Source: Clarireedia homoeocarpa (lineage: Eukaryota > Ascomycota > Leotiomycetes > Helotiales > Rutstroemiaceae). Taken from it: a DNA stretch of 64,000 bases. Below the pieces are notes generated by a model, which had not been told where the DNA came from, ran no database searches, and saw only the letters and a program-made list of their open reading frames with translations. Positions within the stretch are counted from its first letter, which is position 1. Each line of letters opens with the position of its first letter. The stretch covers positions 1,054,001-1,118,000 of the forward strand of contig LNKV01000005.1 of assembly GCA_001465935.1 (NCBI GenBank). Direction: 5' to 3'. Positions 48,976 to 62,048 of the stretch are shown piece by piece. Both the position numbers and the translations under genes were made by a program.

Positions 48976-51622
48976 TTACTCATCCAATTTTTCCGCAAAA
49001 TTACTCCTCCTCCTCGTGTCTGGTGCAGTAGCCGGTGGCGCGTGCATGCCATGAGCACTTAAGTAATCAGGTTGACCCTCACCCGCACCCTGCGGCGGTG
49101 TCAAAGGACTAATGATATCTGATCTCTGTCCAGGCGTGCCGACTTCAGGGGGTGTGCTTCCATACATATCTTCGTCAATACTAACGCTGGTATTGCTGAT
49201 CTGCCTTAAATGTGAACGATCAGATTCCGCAACGCTACTTAGATCACTAGTGACGCGTTGTCGAGTTGTTGTGTCATTAATCGTTACTGAATCGGCTCGG
49301 CCGGGTGATGCAGGTGATGTAGGTGAGCGATGAGGTTCTGAGGTCCCTGAAACGCTACTAGCTTGGGAAGCCGTAGATGGAGAGCGCGCAACTGAGGATC
49401 GCGATGCATTAGTGTAGTTTCGCGTTGTGTGAGCAATGGGAACAAAACCCAGGTTGGGATGCGCGCTTCTGCTTTGTGGCGACCCGTGGAGTTCAAGCAA
49501 CGGAGATGAAGCTAATGATATAGGTTAGTGAGCCTGCAAAGATCTGATGTTGAAAGAAAAACGTACCATCCATCTCATATAATGGTACGCTTGCCATCTC
49601 TGATACGTGGGTCTGCTCAGTTTCCGGCTCAGAATTCACAGGAAGTTCACTCTCATCCGTGGTGACTGTTGGCGCCTTTGCTTCATTTGGTGGCGGATGT
49701 GCTGATGTGCTACGCAACCAGTGCCACATGCGCCTGTCAACTTCATTCGCGGTTCCAGATTCACTATGTGTAGCTGTGTGGCTTCCAAAACCAAGCCATC
49801 TTCTGCGACGGAACAAGATGAATGCTAATATCAGTAGAGTTAGGAAAAACAGACCAAGAACGACTCCAAGAACTGGTGCAAGATAAGCCGGGGTGCCAGA
49901 CTTTTTTGCGACGACTGATGGAAGCAAGGTCGGTCTACTAGTAGGGGAAGCCGTCTCGGCCTTCCTATATGGGTACCAATCAGTAATTTTAGAGGCGTTG
50001 TAGGATGTACCAAACAAAGCCGCCATGCTCGAATTGGAAAATCCACCTGAAGGCTCCGTTTTAGTAGCACCTCCGGTTCCGCTACCTCCGATTGATGCAC
50101 GAACGGCAGTTGGTAAGGTGTAGTTGCTCCATACCGTAGGATCGTATGAGTCAAGAAACCCTGGCTCACTGAGATTGAATATCTGAATGAGACCGTTCTC
50201 AAGGCATTTAGGAGTAACCCCATCGAGAGCTCTGTAGCCACCTACAATAACCATCTGGTCGGGGTAGGGCTTTGCACATCGATGCCCAGCACGACCGTGA
50301 GTATTACTGCCATTGTATACTTTCGTCCATGTGAAGGAAGGAATGGATAGGACATATACGTCATCTGAAAATGGTTGTTTGGGATCGATGCCATCGTAGC
50401 CTCCGTACCAGTAGATGTTGTGGCTCGACATGTCTTCGGCCGAGGCAACGACGCTACAACCTTGGTTTAAAGCGCCTGGGGAATCTCCTGATGTCTTTTG
50501 CTCATACCAAACCTGATTTGCAACATCATAAACCGATACAGTGGTCATAAACCCAGGGCTTATACGTTCCTAAGAGAGTTAGCTCATGATTCCATGGCAT
50601 GCAATATTAAGTCTTACACTCTGAGCATTGATAGACGCATCTTGCTCTTGAGTCGGACTAGTGTAGGAGGGATCAATAACGCCGCCAATTGCGATCAATG
50701 CGCCTTGTTCAGAGACAGGGACCCAAGCAATCTCAGGAGATGCACGTCCAGGTACAATCGATGGCAAAGAGTCATTGTACCATTGTGGTTTTATGGGATC
50801 TGCCATATCGACACTGATCAAGGTTAATGATGGTGTATCGGCATTAAAGGTTTTATTTGTGGAGGGGGTGTCATATATCGCCGTAAAGTTTGCTGATCTC
50901 ATGCCGGCGAAGTAAAAGCCCAGGTTCTCGGAGGGAATACTGACAGCACCCCCATATGCAACATATCTGGTAAGATTCGAAGGAAGTTCTGTTGCCAAAA
51001 CGCCAGGAGTAAAGACCTTTGGAGGCCCAGATTCGTAAACCTGGTAGGAGAAAAGGGCATGTTGATCTGGTGCTGAGTATGCATCCGTCCTCGCAGGCAG
51101 GCCCCCATATGTATACCATTCGTAGTCGTTAGCTAACATAGCTCCGTCAAGATAGTTCGGAACAACGTTGTTCGCCGCCCCTCCATTTGGTGCCTTTGAA
51201 ATGTTTCTGAAAATCTCGCTAACGTTGTCGGATATTCTGAAGGGAGTGCTGAAATTTAACAGAAACACTAGCCCATGAAGATTTCCTAGAGATTATCAGC
51301 ACAGTTATGAGAAGCCCTGGTGGGGTCGTTCACCATAAGGTGCTGGGGGATTATATGTTCCATCATCCATTCCCGGCTCCCACAACAACTGGCCTCCGTC
51401 AAGGTAAAATGTATCCCGGACCACTGCAGCTATACAATGTCAGTCAGCATCCAGGTTCATGCCTTCAAGATGAAATGGATGGTAATTCTTTGGTCTCAAC
51501 ATACCTCGTGGTGATGTCCAGGAACACATGGACGTGTTTACCTGCCCTGTGACCCATGTATCCTGCGCAGAACACAACGGCAACAATGCCGGAGCCAGAA
51601 GTAATAGCCTAGCAAGAATCAT
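48976..51622 (-). CDS. Kelch-repeat type I membrane protein
   Basis: A secreted-pathway protein with an extracellular propeller and one membrane span. Minus-strand exons are 51622-51505, 51429-51334, 51285-50618, 50569-49567 and 49511-48976, giving 806 residues. A signal peptide (MILARLLLLAPALLPLCSAQ) is followed by a luminal/extracellular region of about 500 residues with kelch-like blades (GAMLANDYEWYTYGG, GALIAIGGVID, NIYWYGGYDG, AGHRCAKPYPDQMVIVGGYR) and several N-glycosylation sequons. The transmembrane helix at about 523-547 (YLAPVLGVVLGLFFLTLLIL) is followed by RRRR, which fits an N-out orientation. A cytoplasmic tail of about 260 residues is Ser/Thr/Pro-rich with PPxxG and SP sites. 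All introns are GT-AG with matching phases. The role is unknown; similar fungal kelch membrane proteins are mostly uncharacterised surface or cell-wall factors. Confidence 0.88.
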
Positions 51623-54600
51623 GATGGCAGACGAAGATTAAGCACCTCGCTCATGCGACGATGTGAAGAATCAGTCGAAAGACTTTGGTGCATCGCAGAT
51701 TAACTCTATCGTGATTGTACCTGCGCGAAGATTCTTTTCTTCCTTCTGGGCTACTTTTGCTTTACCAATAAGAACGGACGAAAGAAATCGCCACTTCCGC
51801 TCTGAGAATCAGCGACCATGCATTTTTCTTGCATGCTGTTGGTGTGACCGAATAGGTGGTTTTGCTTCTGGAATCAACAATTCCTCTGACTGTATCTTTG
51901 TACACAAGAACGATGCATCATGGCCTTCGGATCACTGACCTCTCAGAATTGTGCCCGCTTTGATTGGATTGGCGGATAGCACCAGAAGATGGTGGGGAGA
52001 TAGATGCCTGTCCTCGCATCATGCAAGAACAGGGATGAGCAATACGATATGACCAGGGCACAGAAATATTGATTCTGAATTGGACTTAGCCTCGATCAGC
52101 CCTTGCGCACATCAGCCTTGCAAGAAATGCGATTCAGCTGATGCCAACACAGCACAAGCTGCACGGTTGGTATGAGGTTTTCAGAGAATAGAAGATTGAT
52201 TCAAATGGATATAAATATCGAAAGGAATGCCTTCAATTCTTTAGAAACGAATCAGCACCCGGCGAATTATTTCGAACAGCTTTTTATTCCTGTGGTTTCG
52301 GGTGTTTGCGTGAACAGTGTCCTTGATGCAGTGCTGCATCAGGTGGTTGCGTAGGTGTTTGTACGGATCACGGTTTTGGATACAAGAGGCTAAGACTCCT
52401 CTTCTCTTTTTCTTTTTTCATGGACGTAGATAATGAGGAGTGGTGACTCGCGGACAGAGCGGAGAAATTCTGCTTGCTTTTTCCCTCATTGCTTACGGAC
52501 ATGTTGGGTTCTTGTGTTGGTAGGTAGCCCTCATATGCCCATGTCCGTGTCTGACAGGTCTGCTTTTATCCCGCGAAAAAAGGAAAACAAGGTGGGGCAC
52601 AAGTTCGAGGTCGAGGAAGAACTGCCGTTTCCAGGCTAGCTGCAGCTTTATGAGGCTCGTTGCTTCGACCGCACTCATTGCCATTACCGTCTTTGCCCTG
52701 CCTTCCCATTTACGCGAGGGTATATTTCCAGGAAAAGGCAAGATGAGTAATGGAGGCACAGCAGGATTGGCATGCTCTCCAAGCCAATTGACGTGACGAC
52801 TACTTCGTACGTGATAGGGTAGTAAGCACTTGTAAAGACACGGGGTGAGATGAGTACTTCGTAGACAAAGTTTGAGAAGACGATATGAGGGGGACCAATG
52901 AGAAGGGGAACTGAGGAGGGATAAGTGTGCGCCGTGAAGGACGCACCCAAGGACCAAAGCAAAGCATAGGTGAGGTTCGAATAAACAGTGCGTTCCAGTG
53001 CGCTCTCGTGCTCCGTACTTTGTAGGTAGGTAGAGCTTGGGAGAAAATGGCGGGTTGACGAGTTGACGGGTTGGCCGACTTTGCCGAGATTAACCTAGTG
53101 CTGGGGACTAGTGCTGGGGACTAGTGCCGGTCTGCATCAGCTCGCTAAGCATACCTAAACCTATTCCTACGAAGTATTTGTTTGTTTCTTATTCTTATCA
53201 GCCACTTACTCTCTTGCTATCGCTATCGTTATCAATCATGAATCCTCCCGTCTGGGTAATTGGGGTTGAGTGTGAGTGTGAGTGTGAGTTGTTGCCAAGG
53301 TGCGCCGGGTCTCATCAATCTCGTCCTTGTATGTATGAGTGGCAACTTATTCATCAAATCTTCGTGCAGGTAAATATCGTGCAGGTAAATAGGGAAACTA
53401 TTCCTGCTGCTGCGTAACACAAATACAGTAGAAAAAGTAACCAACGGTTGGTTCCAACGAACCACCAAATTCGAAGAGGAAAGAGCGAAATGCGGGAAGT
53501 TTACAAAGTACCCCATATAGGTTAGCCCAGTACCCCATATGGGTTAGCCGGCGGTTGTACCGGGTCCCGTCCCTCGTCTCTCTATGCCCGTGCTCAATGG
53601 ATCAGCAAGTGGGGCAGCAAGTGGGGCACCCAGCCCGCACGCACCAACCACCTGTTAATCCATTCTCAGACTTATCCGACCTTTAATCTACAAACCAGCC
53701 CAATCCAACCAACCCCGCTCTTGCCCGCCAGCTCTTTTCCCACCAGATCGTCCTTTTTCCATCAATCACCTGAGCACCCACACTTCTCGTTTGCTACCGT
53801 ATGGCCACCCGATGGTTACCATCCCTTCGCTGCATGGCTACTTCTGGGCCAGCTTCCTGATTCTTCTCCTTCTCAAAATCTAGGCCCCAGGTTCATGACC
53901 GAAATTTCGTCACGCCATATGATCAGCATCTATCGACCCCGTCTGTTCATCTCCCGCTCGCTTTACAGTAAAACTTACTGTAGATCGAACTTTGATCTTG
54001 GTTCAGCCATCTTTCCCAGCCAGGTGGAGTGCCCTCCCCAAAATAGATCGAGCTCTAAGCTTACGGTGAGCGGTGATTCGGAATTCATCGTTGATATAGT
54101 AGAATATATACACTCTTCATGATTCTCGGCCTTTCCTATGTTCTGCAAAGACGGTGGCAAACCGTTGGACGGGGAATTTCCCGAGAATGGTGAGGACATA
54201 AAAGTGTTCCTTCACCAATGCTGTGGATGGAGTAACCTTACCGTTCGATGTATCTCTCGGTGAATAGAAGGCTAGTCCTCTACACCACAATGTGCATCAT
54301 CTAGTTAGACAACATGACGCAAGGATCCCTTTACCACATGCTAAAATACTTTTATGCTTAGGTTCACAACACCCGTATGTGTTGTTCGAATTGAGGCTCA
54401 GTCAAGTTTTGGCCGTGTTCCCAAAATCTGCCTGCACACGTTGCGTTATTTAGTTTACTTTGGACGATTGATTACTTCTCTCTCCCGTAGTCGCGCAGGT
54501 CGCGACCCTTGAGTTCCCTCCAGATGCTAGTCATGCATCATCCTTCAATTCTGATTTGCTGCCCTGGTCCTGCATGTTTTTACCAGTACTATCATGGATT

Positions 54601-55054
54601 CGAGGTAACGTGGTGTATGAAGAGGGCCACAATAACCAGGGTCCCCTAGCTCTTTACCGTTTCGAGGTATTGGTCCGTATCGATATTGAGTTTTGATCAT
54701 TCTCTCAGTGGGCTTGTCTTTCTTTTCGTTTTCCGACCAGTGCTCGTGGCGTTACTGCATGGCTTCGGAATTGTCTCTCGGGCCCTACCTAGCTGTCAGA
54801 GTCGTCAATTGAGTCTCTGATAGGCCAAAAAATTCCCCCGACTGAAGTTCTCGGAACCTTCAGCCTTGGAGCTGACGCACCTTGGTCGTATATCATAGCC
54901 AGGCACACTAAATATTATAGTCTGCAGTCGATCGTTCCTGAACCAAAGAAGCACGCAACCGTCGTTTTCTATTCACGCACGCTCGCTCGCTCGAGGATTT
55001 CAGCAATCTTGCTGTAATCAACACTATCGTTATTGAGAATCGACGAAGGTCACA
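51623..55054. other. 3.4-kb divergent intergenic interval
   Basis: It holds the promoters of the kelch gene (left) and the mucin-like gene (right). Short repeats occur near 53100-53130 (GTGCTGGGGACTA twice) and a direct repeat of about 20 bp with one mismatch at about 53508-53549 (core TACCCCATAT-GGTTAGCC). A GTGAGT-type hexamer run lies near 53268-53287. A 133-codon frame at 53721-54122 has no domain and is not called. The length upstream of the mucin-like gene leaves room for extended regulatory sequence, as often seen for fungal adhesins; this is inference. Confidence 0.5.
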
Positions 55055-58000
55055 ATGGTTTCGAATCGCGGGGCACTGGTGGCTATAGCGGGGCTATTTG
55101 GAGTGGTACGAGGACAATGGGCGAATGCTACCACCTCCTCTTCCGCCGATGCGAGTATCGCAACTCCGGAGGCAAAGTGGAGAGATTCCTCGACCTGCTC
55201 TGATAAAACGGTTTACATCCCAACTCCAGGTGGAGGAGGATATTGTCAAACCAGTACTGTCACTTCGATCTCGATATCAGTTTCAACATGCACAGAAACT
55301 CAGACAGTATGGAGGACGCAGACGCAGACTGCCGAGTAAGTTTCGAAGTTTTGAAATTCAAGAGATATGTTAACACGAATTAGATGCACTGGGGTCTCAA
55401 CAGTCTAGTGAGTGCCCTTGAATTGTATTCCGCGAAAACTATACTTACCAATGTAGTCAACCAACAACCGTTTACTCGACGATATACAACAGCAAAACCG
55501 TAAGATGCTAGCGATTCAGACAGTGGTGTATGATTTTGACTTGGAATTAGGTTACAGACACAGTGGTGTCAACAAAAACGATCGACAACTCGGCGAATAC
55601 AACGGTCAGTTCAGGCTGGAATGAAACTTGTGGGATATAAAATTTGACATTAAATAGGTTACGGATACAGTGGTTCAAACTACCACCGTCGATCAATGGA
55701 ATACCGCGAACAATACCGTAAGTTCCAAGTCTAGCCATATATCGACTGCCGGCGCAGAAGTTGATTTTGTGTCTTGCAGGTTACGGATATCGAGACGACA
55801 ACCGTCGACAAGTATACGACAGCCAATCAGACAGTATGCTCTTCTCCAGCAATGAAGTTGGTGCTATGATACCCTGCTGACGCATATATAGATTACGGAA
55901 AAGACCACGCAAACTGATTCTTTCACGGCAACGTAAGTGCAGAAGGTTCCTGAGTTGGCAGAGCTCGCTCGGATACCCCTTCATCATCTACTCTTCGCCA
56001 AACGAAGCTACTCTGAGGCGTTCAAGTGATTCGCCCTCACCAAAAGCATAATATCTACTTGCTATTTTCTTATACATATTTTGAAGACAAGCCTCTCCAG
56101 AACAGATTAAAAGGACCAATTTACGAGTCTCCAATTGATACTTCTCTTTGGGTTTCATGGAACGTTCGCCCCACTGTTGAGCTCATCACTAATCCTCTAA
56201 TTCGACAGAACGACGGCCTACGTATCTGCCATAGTTACTCTGACGGACTACATCACGGTGGTAAGGCAGTCTCATAAATTCGCGCTTCGAAACACAACAT
56301 ACTGACCTCAAATAGACCAACGTCTCCACCGCTACTGATTACATTACCACAAACAAAAACATCACAGAAAAAGAAACAACGACCGTCGACCAGTATTACA
56401 CGACTACTATAGATTACAACTTTACTTCTACTGAAGTGGATCTTATCACCAAGACAGAACATACTACCGACAAAGAGATCACGACAAGCTACATATGGCA
56501 AACCACCGTTTTGACCGATGTGATCACAACGTCAATCCCGTACACAGTAACCTTGACCAATGGTTATGGATACCCTGTCACCATCACTCAATATAGCACT
56601 TTTACGAAGACTGAACGATATACGTCTGTTTACTCAGTGACGAAAACAAAGACAATAGATCACACAACTACAAGGAAAATAATCGAAACCGTCACCTGCA
56701 CAACATCAGTCCCAGTTTATATCACAAAGACCATAAGTGGAGAACGAACAACAATCACATCTTTCTTGCCAACCACATATACTTCTCTTAGCACGGTGAC
56801 TTATAATTCTACTGATTTTGAGACAGCCACGGTGAGCACGACGGATTATATTTCCACCACAATCTTTCAGCCGACCACCTATACGACTACTGAGTGCATC
56901 ACCGTCACTTCGTCTTATCCATTTACAGTGACTAGTGATTACACAGTGTGGAAGACAACTACTAAGGTCTCAACTATAACATATCTAACCACGACATCGA
57001 TCCCTGTGCCTACAACCACCACCTCGACCTCATTCGTTTTGACCACATCAGTTTTTACCTCTCTAGTCACAACTAGTTATCCCTATACCGTGGTGTCAAG
57101 TACAACTCTGTATATCTACAGTATACAGACCTTGTTATACACGACTACAACATTGGTACCATTCACGATTACAACCTCCATTCCTTATACTACCACTACA
57201 TCCATTCCTTACACGACTTCAGTACCTACCACTACCACGGAATACACCACCACCACCTCGATATCCGATGTTTATGTCTCCACCACAGTCGTCGAAACCT
57301 ACCTCTCAACAGATACACTATATATCACTACTTCTTATCCATATACTGTTAACGAAACGGTGATAAGTGAGATTACTTATCGAACTACTGAGTATTCAAC
57401 GATCACCACGACTGACTTCTCCACCTACACAAGCCTCTCAACTCTCACATCAAGTGTCCTCGTTCCAACAACCACCACTAAAATCTCAACAACAGATATC
57501 TACGTGCCTACAACCACAACTACTTCATATTTCTCTACATCTACTTTCACGCTTTCGACTTCATATCCATACACTGTCTATGTTACGACTACCTCAGATA
57601 GAAGCTTCACTACGACGGAATGGCAGGTCAGCACGTACACAACCGTTTCTACCTTTACGGAATCAAGCACGTACACAACGTCAGTTCCAACTACAACGAC
57701 CCTGGACATCTATATTTCCACCACTATCACCGATATTTATTTGACCACGGAAACAAGTACGCTCACAACGTCCGTGCCATTGACCGTCTACACAACCATA
57801 ATCAGCTCCATCACCTACTCTTCCACCGAGTATATTAGTACCACGTTGACATCTACTACGACGAAATTGTCCCTTTCCACCTTAACGACAACAGTCCCGA
57901 CTACAACAACTAGTATTTCAACGAGTCTTTCTATCTCAACGTCCGATGTCTACATTTATTCGACATACAGTACCACAGCAACCGAAATCTACACTACTAG

Positions 58001-60477
58001 CTTCACGTATTCTACAACTTATTCGACTTCTTACCCAGTCACAATTTACACGACGGTCATCAGCGATCATACTACCACTTCAACGATTTATACTCCAACG
58101 ACAGTAGTCTCTCTAGCAACGTCAATAACTACATTCACGTCGCTAATTACTAGTGTCTCCACGGCGACTGAGAGTAAGAGATTTCACTTGATCCGGGCAT
58201 CCTTATACTGACTCATAAATGCAGCCACTACAGCTACCCAAACGACTACGGATGATGAGAGTATGTTCTCATGTCATATTTTGATGATATTTGCTGACCA
58301 TTTATCCCAGCTTCGACAACCACAGATTTTGAGAGTAAGTTTCCCTTCTTAGATATCCCTTGAGCTTTGCTAATATAAAATGTAGCCTCCACAACAACCG
58401 CTACTTCCAGTACGTTCTATTTGATATCTGCTGCTTATAATTAGCTAACTTTATAGCCACTACTTTTACCCAGGTCTCTGTGACAACTGTTCCAGGCCCA
58501 ATAGAAACCACCACTATCTCAGGGAGCCTGGTCACGGTCACTTCACCTGCGGAGACACTCTCATTTACGACGACGTTCACGTCTGAAGTATTGGTTATAT
58601 CGACTGTGGCTCTACCAGCCTCAACTTCCACCATCTCAATATCAGGCTCTTTGACGACGATATCGGCTCCAGCTTCAACCGTCACTTTATCGGGAGTAAC
58701 TCAGACATTGACAGTGGGTGGACCGACGGTGACATTGTCGGCAGAAGTCAGTACCATATTAGGGCCGACTGTTGCTCTCCCAGGCTCAGTAACAACTCTC
58801 CCAGGCTCAGTGACAACTCTCCCAGGCTCAGTAACAACTCTCCCAGGCTCGGTAACAACTCTACCTGGGGTAGTCACTACTCTACCTGGAGTAACCACAA
58901 TCATTCAAGGATCCACTTTTACAGCACCAGCTCAGACAGTCACACTACCAGGAGTAGTAACCACCCTACCTGGCTCCTTGACAACCCTGCCTGGGTCTCA
59001 AGTAGTGTCAACTGTAACTCAATCGATCGCACCATCCTCTGTTACCTATACACAAGGAGGTAGTACCGTTGTGTCTGTCATACCAGGATTTACAAGCCTA
59101 TACCCTACGACGGTAAGCCTTGGAGCGACGTTAAGTGGTTCTACGGCATATATAACGGGACCTGGATCCACAGTGACCGTTACGGAATTAATCACTTGCC
59201 CATCACCAACCAATAGCGCTCCAGTCATTCCACAAGATACAAGCTCTAACGCACTTTGGGGATGTTCACCTGGATACATTTGTAACCCGCCCAAACCAGA
59301 CCACTGTCTTATCTGGGCCGATCCACCAGCAGCAGACTATCTTTGCGAAGCCAAGTATTGTGTCCGTGCGCCCGAATTAAAGGATGTGTATTGGGCTCAA
59401 AATCAAACCGGCTACTATCCACCCACTGCCGGCTACTTCAACCTCAACCCCAATGCATTTGGCTTGAGTTTTGGCGTGTTCATTGAAAAGATCATCACAG
59501 AAGTAATAGTTGGAAATGAAGGCACTTTCGTTAAAACCTACACTACTGGCGATTGGACGTCTCAAACTGGTATAACTCATTATTCTTCGGCAACCGCGAC
59601 TTCATTATCCACCTCTGCCCTCAACACCCCACGAGCATTTATACCCGCTCTTGTAAAGAAGAGCCTTTCAAATCTTCATATCCTTAATGAACGCAGCGAT
59701 TCTTCTGTTGCTCCAGCAGTTTGCTACGCCACCTGTAATAGTTGCTTCCTTGAAACTCAAAGGGTCGGCAAATCGCCCGCACTCTGCGATTCAGATTCGG
59801 CCTTCGAGGTTGATTGGGAAGCTTGCAATGCATGCATTTCAGCCAATAGTGCAAATGTCAAGGAAACAAAACAGGCATATGTCCAGCCACAGTTTGGCCA
59901 GTTCCTCGACTTCTGCAGTGCACAAACACCACAGAGCGAGATTGCTACTAGCACGCTGGTTGTTATATCAACGGCGACTGTCATACCAGTACAGGCAAGT
60001 AGCAGTAGCGTCGGGGCTAGTATCACAAGCCAAGTAGCACCGGTTAGTGTGCCTACGAGTACCGTGGGGTCAGGTTCCACAACCTCGACAAATAGGGGGT
60101 CTTCCACCACAGGATCATCAAACCCCGGCTCCGGATCCTCAAGCGGTGGTGCATCATCTGGCACGGCCGTAGCTAGTTTATCGGCGGGAGGATCAGGTGG
60201 TTCGACAGTTATCTCATCATCTTCAGCAGGGGGAAGTCAATCGGCGAGCGTGTCTGCATCAGGCTCAGCTGGATCTGCCTCAGCAGGAGCTGGCTCGGGT
60301 TCGTCAACACCTACTGGTACACCGACGACCAAACCGTCCTCATCAAGCACGACTTCCGGCTCTGCAAGTACTTCGGGCACTGGAATTACCGAAGCCAATA
60401 GCTCGAATTCACTTCAACCATCTTCCCGCCTGGTGCTCTCCGCCCTTCTGGCAGTGTTCGCAGTGCTCATAGTCTAA
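55055..60477 (+). CDS. Mucin-like GPI-anchored surface protein, 13 exons with mini-exon arrays
   Basis: A large cell-surface adhesin-like protein of 1523 residues. Exons are 55055-55335, 55384-55407, 55457-55499, 55551-55604, 55658-55717, 55780-55833, 55892-55932, 56209-56260, 56316-58173, 58225-58260, 58311-58334, 58386-58409 and 58457-60477. It has a signal peptide (about residues 1-20, ending VVRG), a short Cys-containing N-terminal region, then a Thr-rich stalk. Exons 4, 5 and 6 are phase-0 duplicates, each beginning VTD and ending N-x-T or NQT. Exons 10-12 are phase-1 duplicates (TTTATQ, TSTTTDFE, TSTTTATS). Exon 9 encodes about 620 residues of degenerate TS[YV]P repeats. Exon 13 has LPGSVTT repeats, a Cys-rich domain (about 1118-1336, WGCSPGYICNPPKPDHC), a Ser/Gly-rich linker and a hydrophobic C-terminus (LVLSALLAVFAVLIV) after small residues, as for GPI attachment. 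Function as adhesin is inferred from architecture. Confidence 0.85.
58777..58902 (+). repeat. 21-nt in-frame minisatellite, six units
   Basis: Six head-to-tail 21-nt units encode LPGSVTT four times, then LPGVVTT and LPGVTTI. The first four units differ from each other at one or two bases; the last two are more diverged. More diverged LPG units continue at about 58948-59000. Confidence 0.93.
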
Positions 60478-62048
60478 AATTACTTCATTTGGATAACCTA
60501 TTTTTGATCTAATTCGTTTCTTTCACAGCATGGCATCACAGATGCATTATATATCATAATTTTACTTACGATACATGATACACACGATCATTACGAACTC
60601 AATTGTTATTGTTTATTCTCGATCACTGTCAGACGGTGACTGAATACGATTCTTTACGATTTACGAAACTTCATACGATCTTTACAAATTTAAACATATA
60701 TCGTGAATGAATCTATGCAAGGAGAGAGACAGGTGGAGATACTCCCGCACTCATTTATGACATTTTTGTTCTCATTCGAAGGAGAGGATTTGGAAAATCA
60801 GGACGAAATGCATGAGGGCTACCTGAGATGTAGCAAGGAAGGGATAATGTTTGATTATTTTCCCGATACCCAGAATTGGAGTTGACGAAAAGATGGAATT
60901 AGGAATCGGATGGAAAGGAAGAAAATAAAAGAGGGGGGGGAGAGGACAAAAGAAAAAGGTGGAGGCGGGTTACTTCACTTATTGTATATACTTTCAATGA
61001 TCTTTTTTTGAGTGTATGGAGCGGGATGAACAGCTCGGAATGGTAATAATAAGAAACATAAAGGGGGCTAATCCGAATCTCAATGATTGGTTGGTAATAC
61101 TGGATAGCAATCGACAGAGTAATAGGACATGCATTTCATGTGATCAGTGCTCCAATCTGACTTCTTTCCTCCCTGAACGTATCAAGAACTAAGGCCATAC
61201 CATGAGTCCGTGGTCTTGCATGCATGATATTGGGCTGCAATCTCTTTCTCATCCCTTGCCTATATGATGGGCTCGACTTGGTCGAGCTTGGTGACCAAAT
61301 GAAGGTTTCTCAACTCAGCGCACCATACCCATAGCAGCGGGATTTATAGCCGTCAAATGGATGATAGCTTTTGGAATGAAGATGGCCAAACCTTTGGAGA
61401 ACATAATGCTGGTTCTGAGCCACAAGAAGCTTTCAGTGTTGCTACTAAGTCGAGGCTTGAACCTAATATAGTGTCGATTTCGACTCAGCTGTCGTCGCCC
61501 TGTAAGCGCCCGTTACCGGGTCAACGCTCAACACGCGCCCGCTTTGTCGCTTACACTATCTCTCCTTACCAGATTTCGAATCATTACAAATCCCCACCCA
61601 TTTTATCACTAATCAACTGAAACACACTACAACGCCAAGGCAAACCCCGCGGAATGAGCGACAGTGCAACTTTCTTCAGCCCTATATGCGGTGAAAAAAG
61701 CTTTTCATAGTAATGTGCAACATTGCATCTAGCAGCCGATTCTTGCGAATTCAAGGTGGGCCACGTCGGTACGGAATGCTGTGATTGAAGTCCGAGACCG
61801 CCATTATAAAATTGCTTTACCCATCTGCTTTCCATCAACTAACCATCCAGATCAAGTCTCCCCCCTCTACTCACCCACCTACAGTTCGATACCCTACCCG
61901 TCCCTTACCTCTCTCCTCCTCGCCAATGCGCTTCATCCCCCAAGCCAGCACACTCATCAACACAGTCTGCCACCAATATAGCAATATATTTACACCAACC
62001 TGCCCGGCACCTCTCTCCTCGCTCTCGCACCACCATTCCGCCTCAATC
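60478..62048. other. Intergenic, mucin-like gene to dioxygenase gene
   Basis: The 3' flank of the mucin-like gene, then the dioxygenase promoter. An 8-bp G run lies near 60933-60940. Small frames at 60703-60885 and 61357-61620 carry no domain. Sequence from 61926 onward is open in the dioxygenase frame and could be coding if translation starts at the upstream ATG. Confidence 0.5.

Noticed and set aside
53721..54122. 133-codon frame upstream of the mucin-like gene
   Set aside because: No recognisable content; lies in the long promoter region.
49659..60164. Antisense frames over the kelch gene and over the LPGSVTT and Ser/Gly repeats
   Set aside because: Mirror readings of strongly biased codons in the real genes, such as repeated TEPGRVV opposite LPGSVTT.
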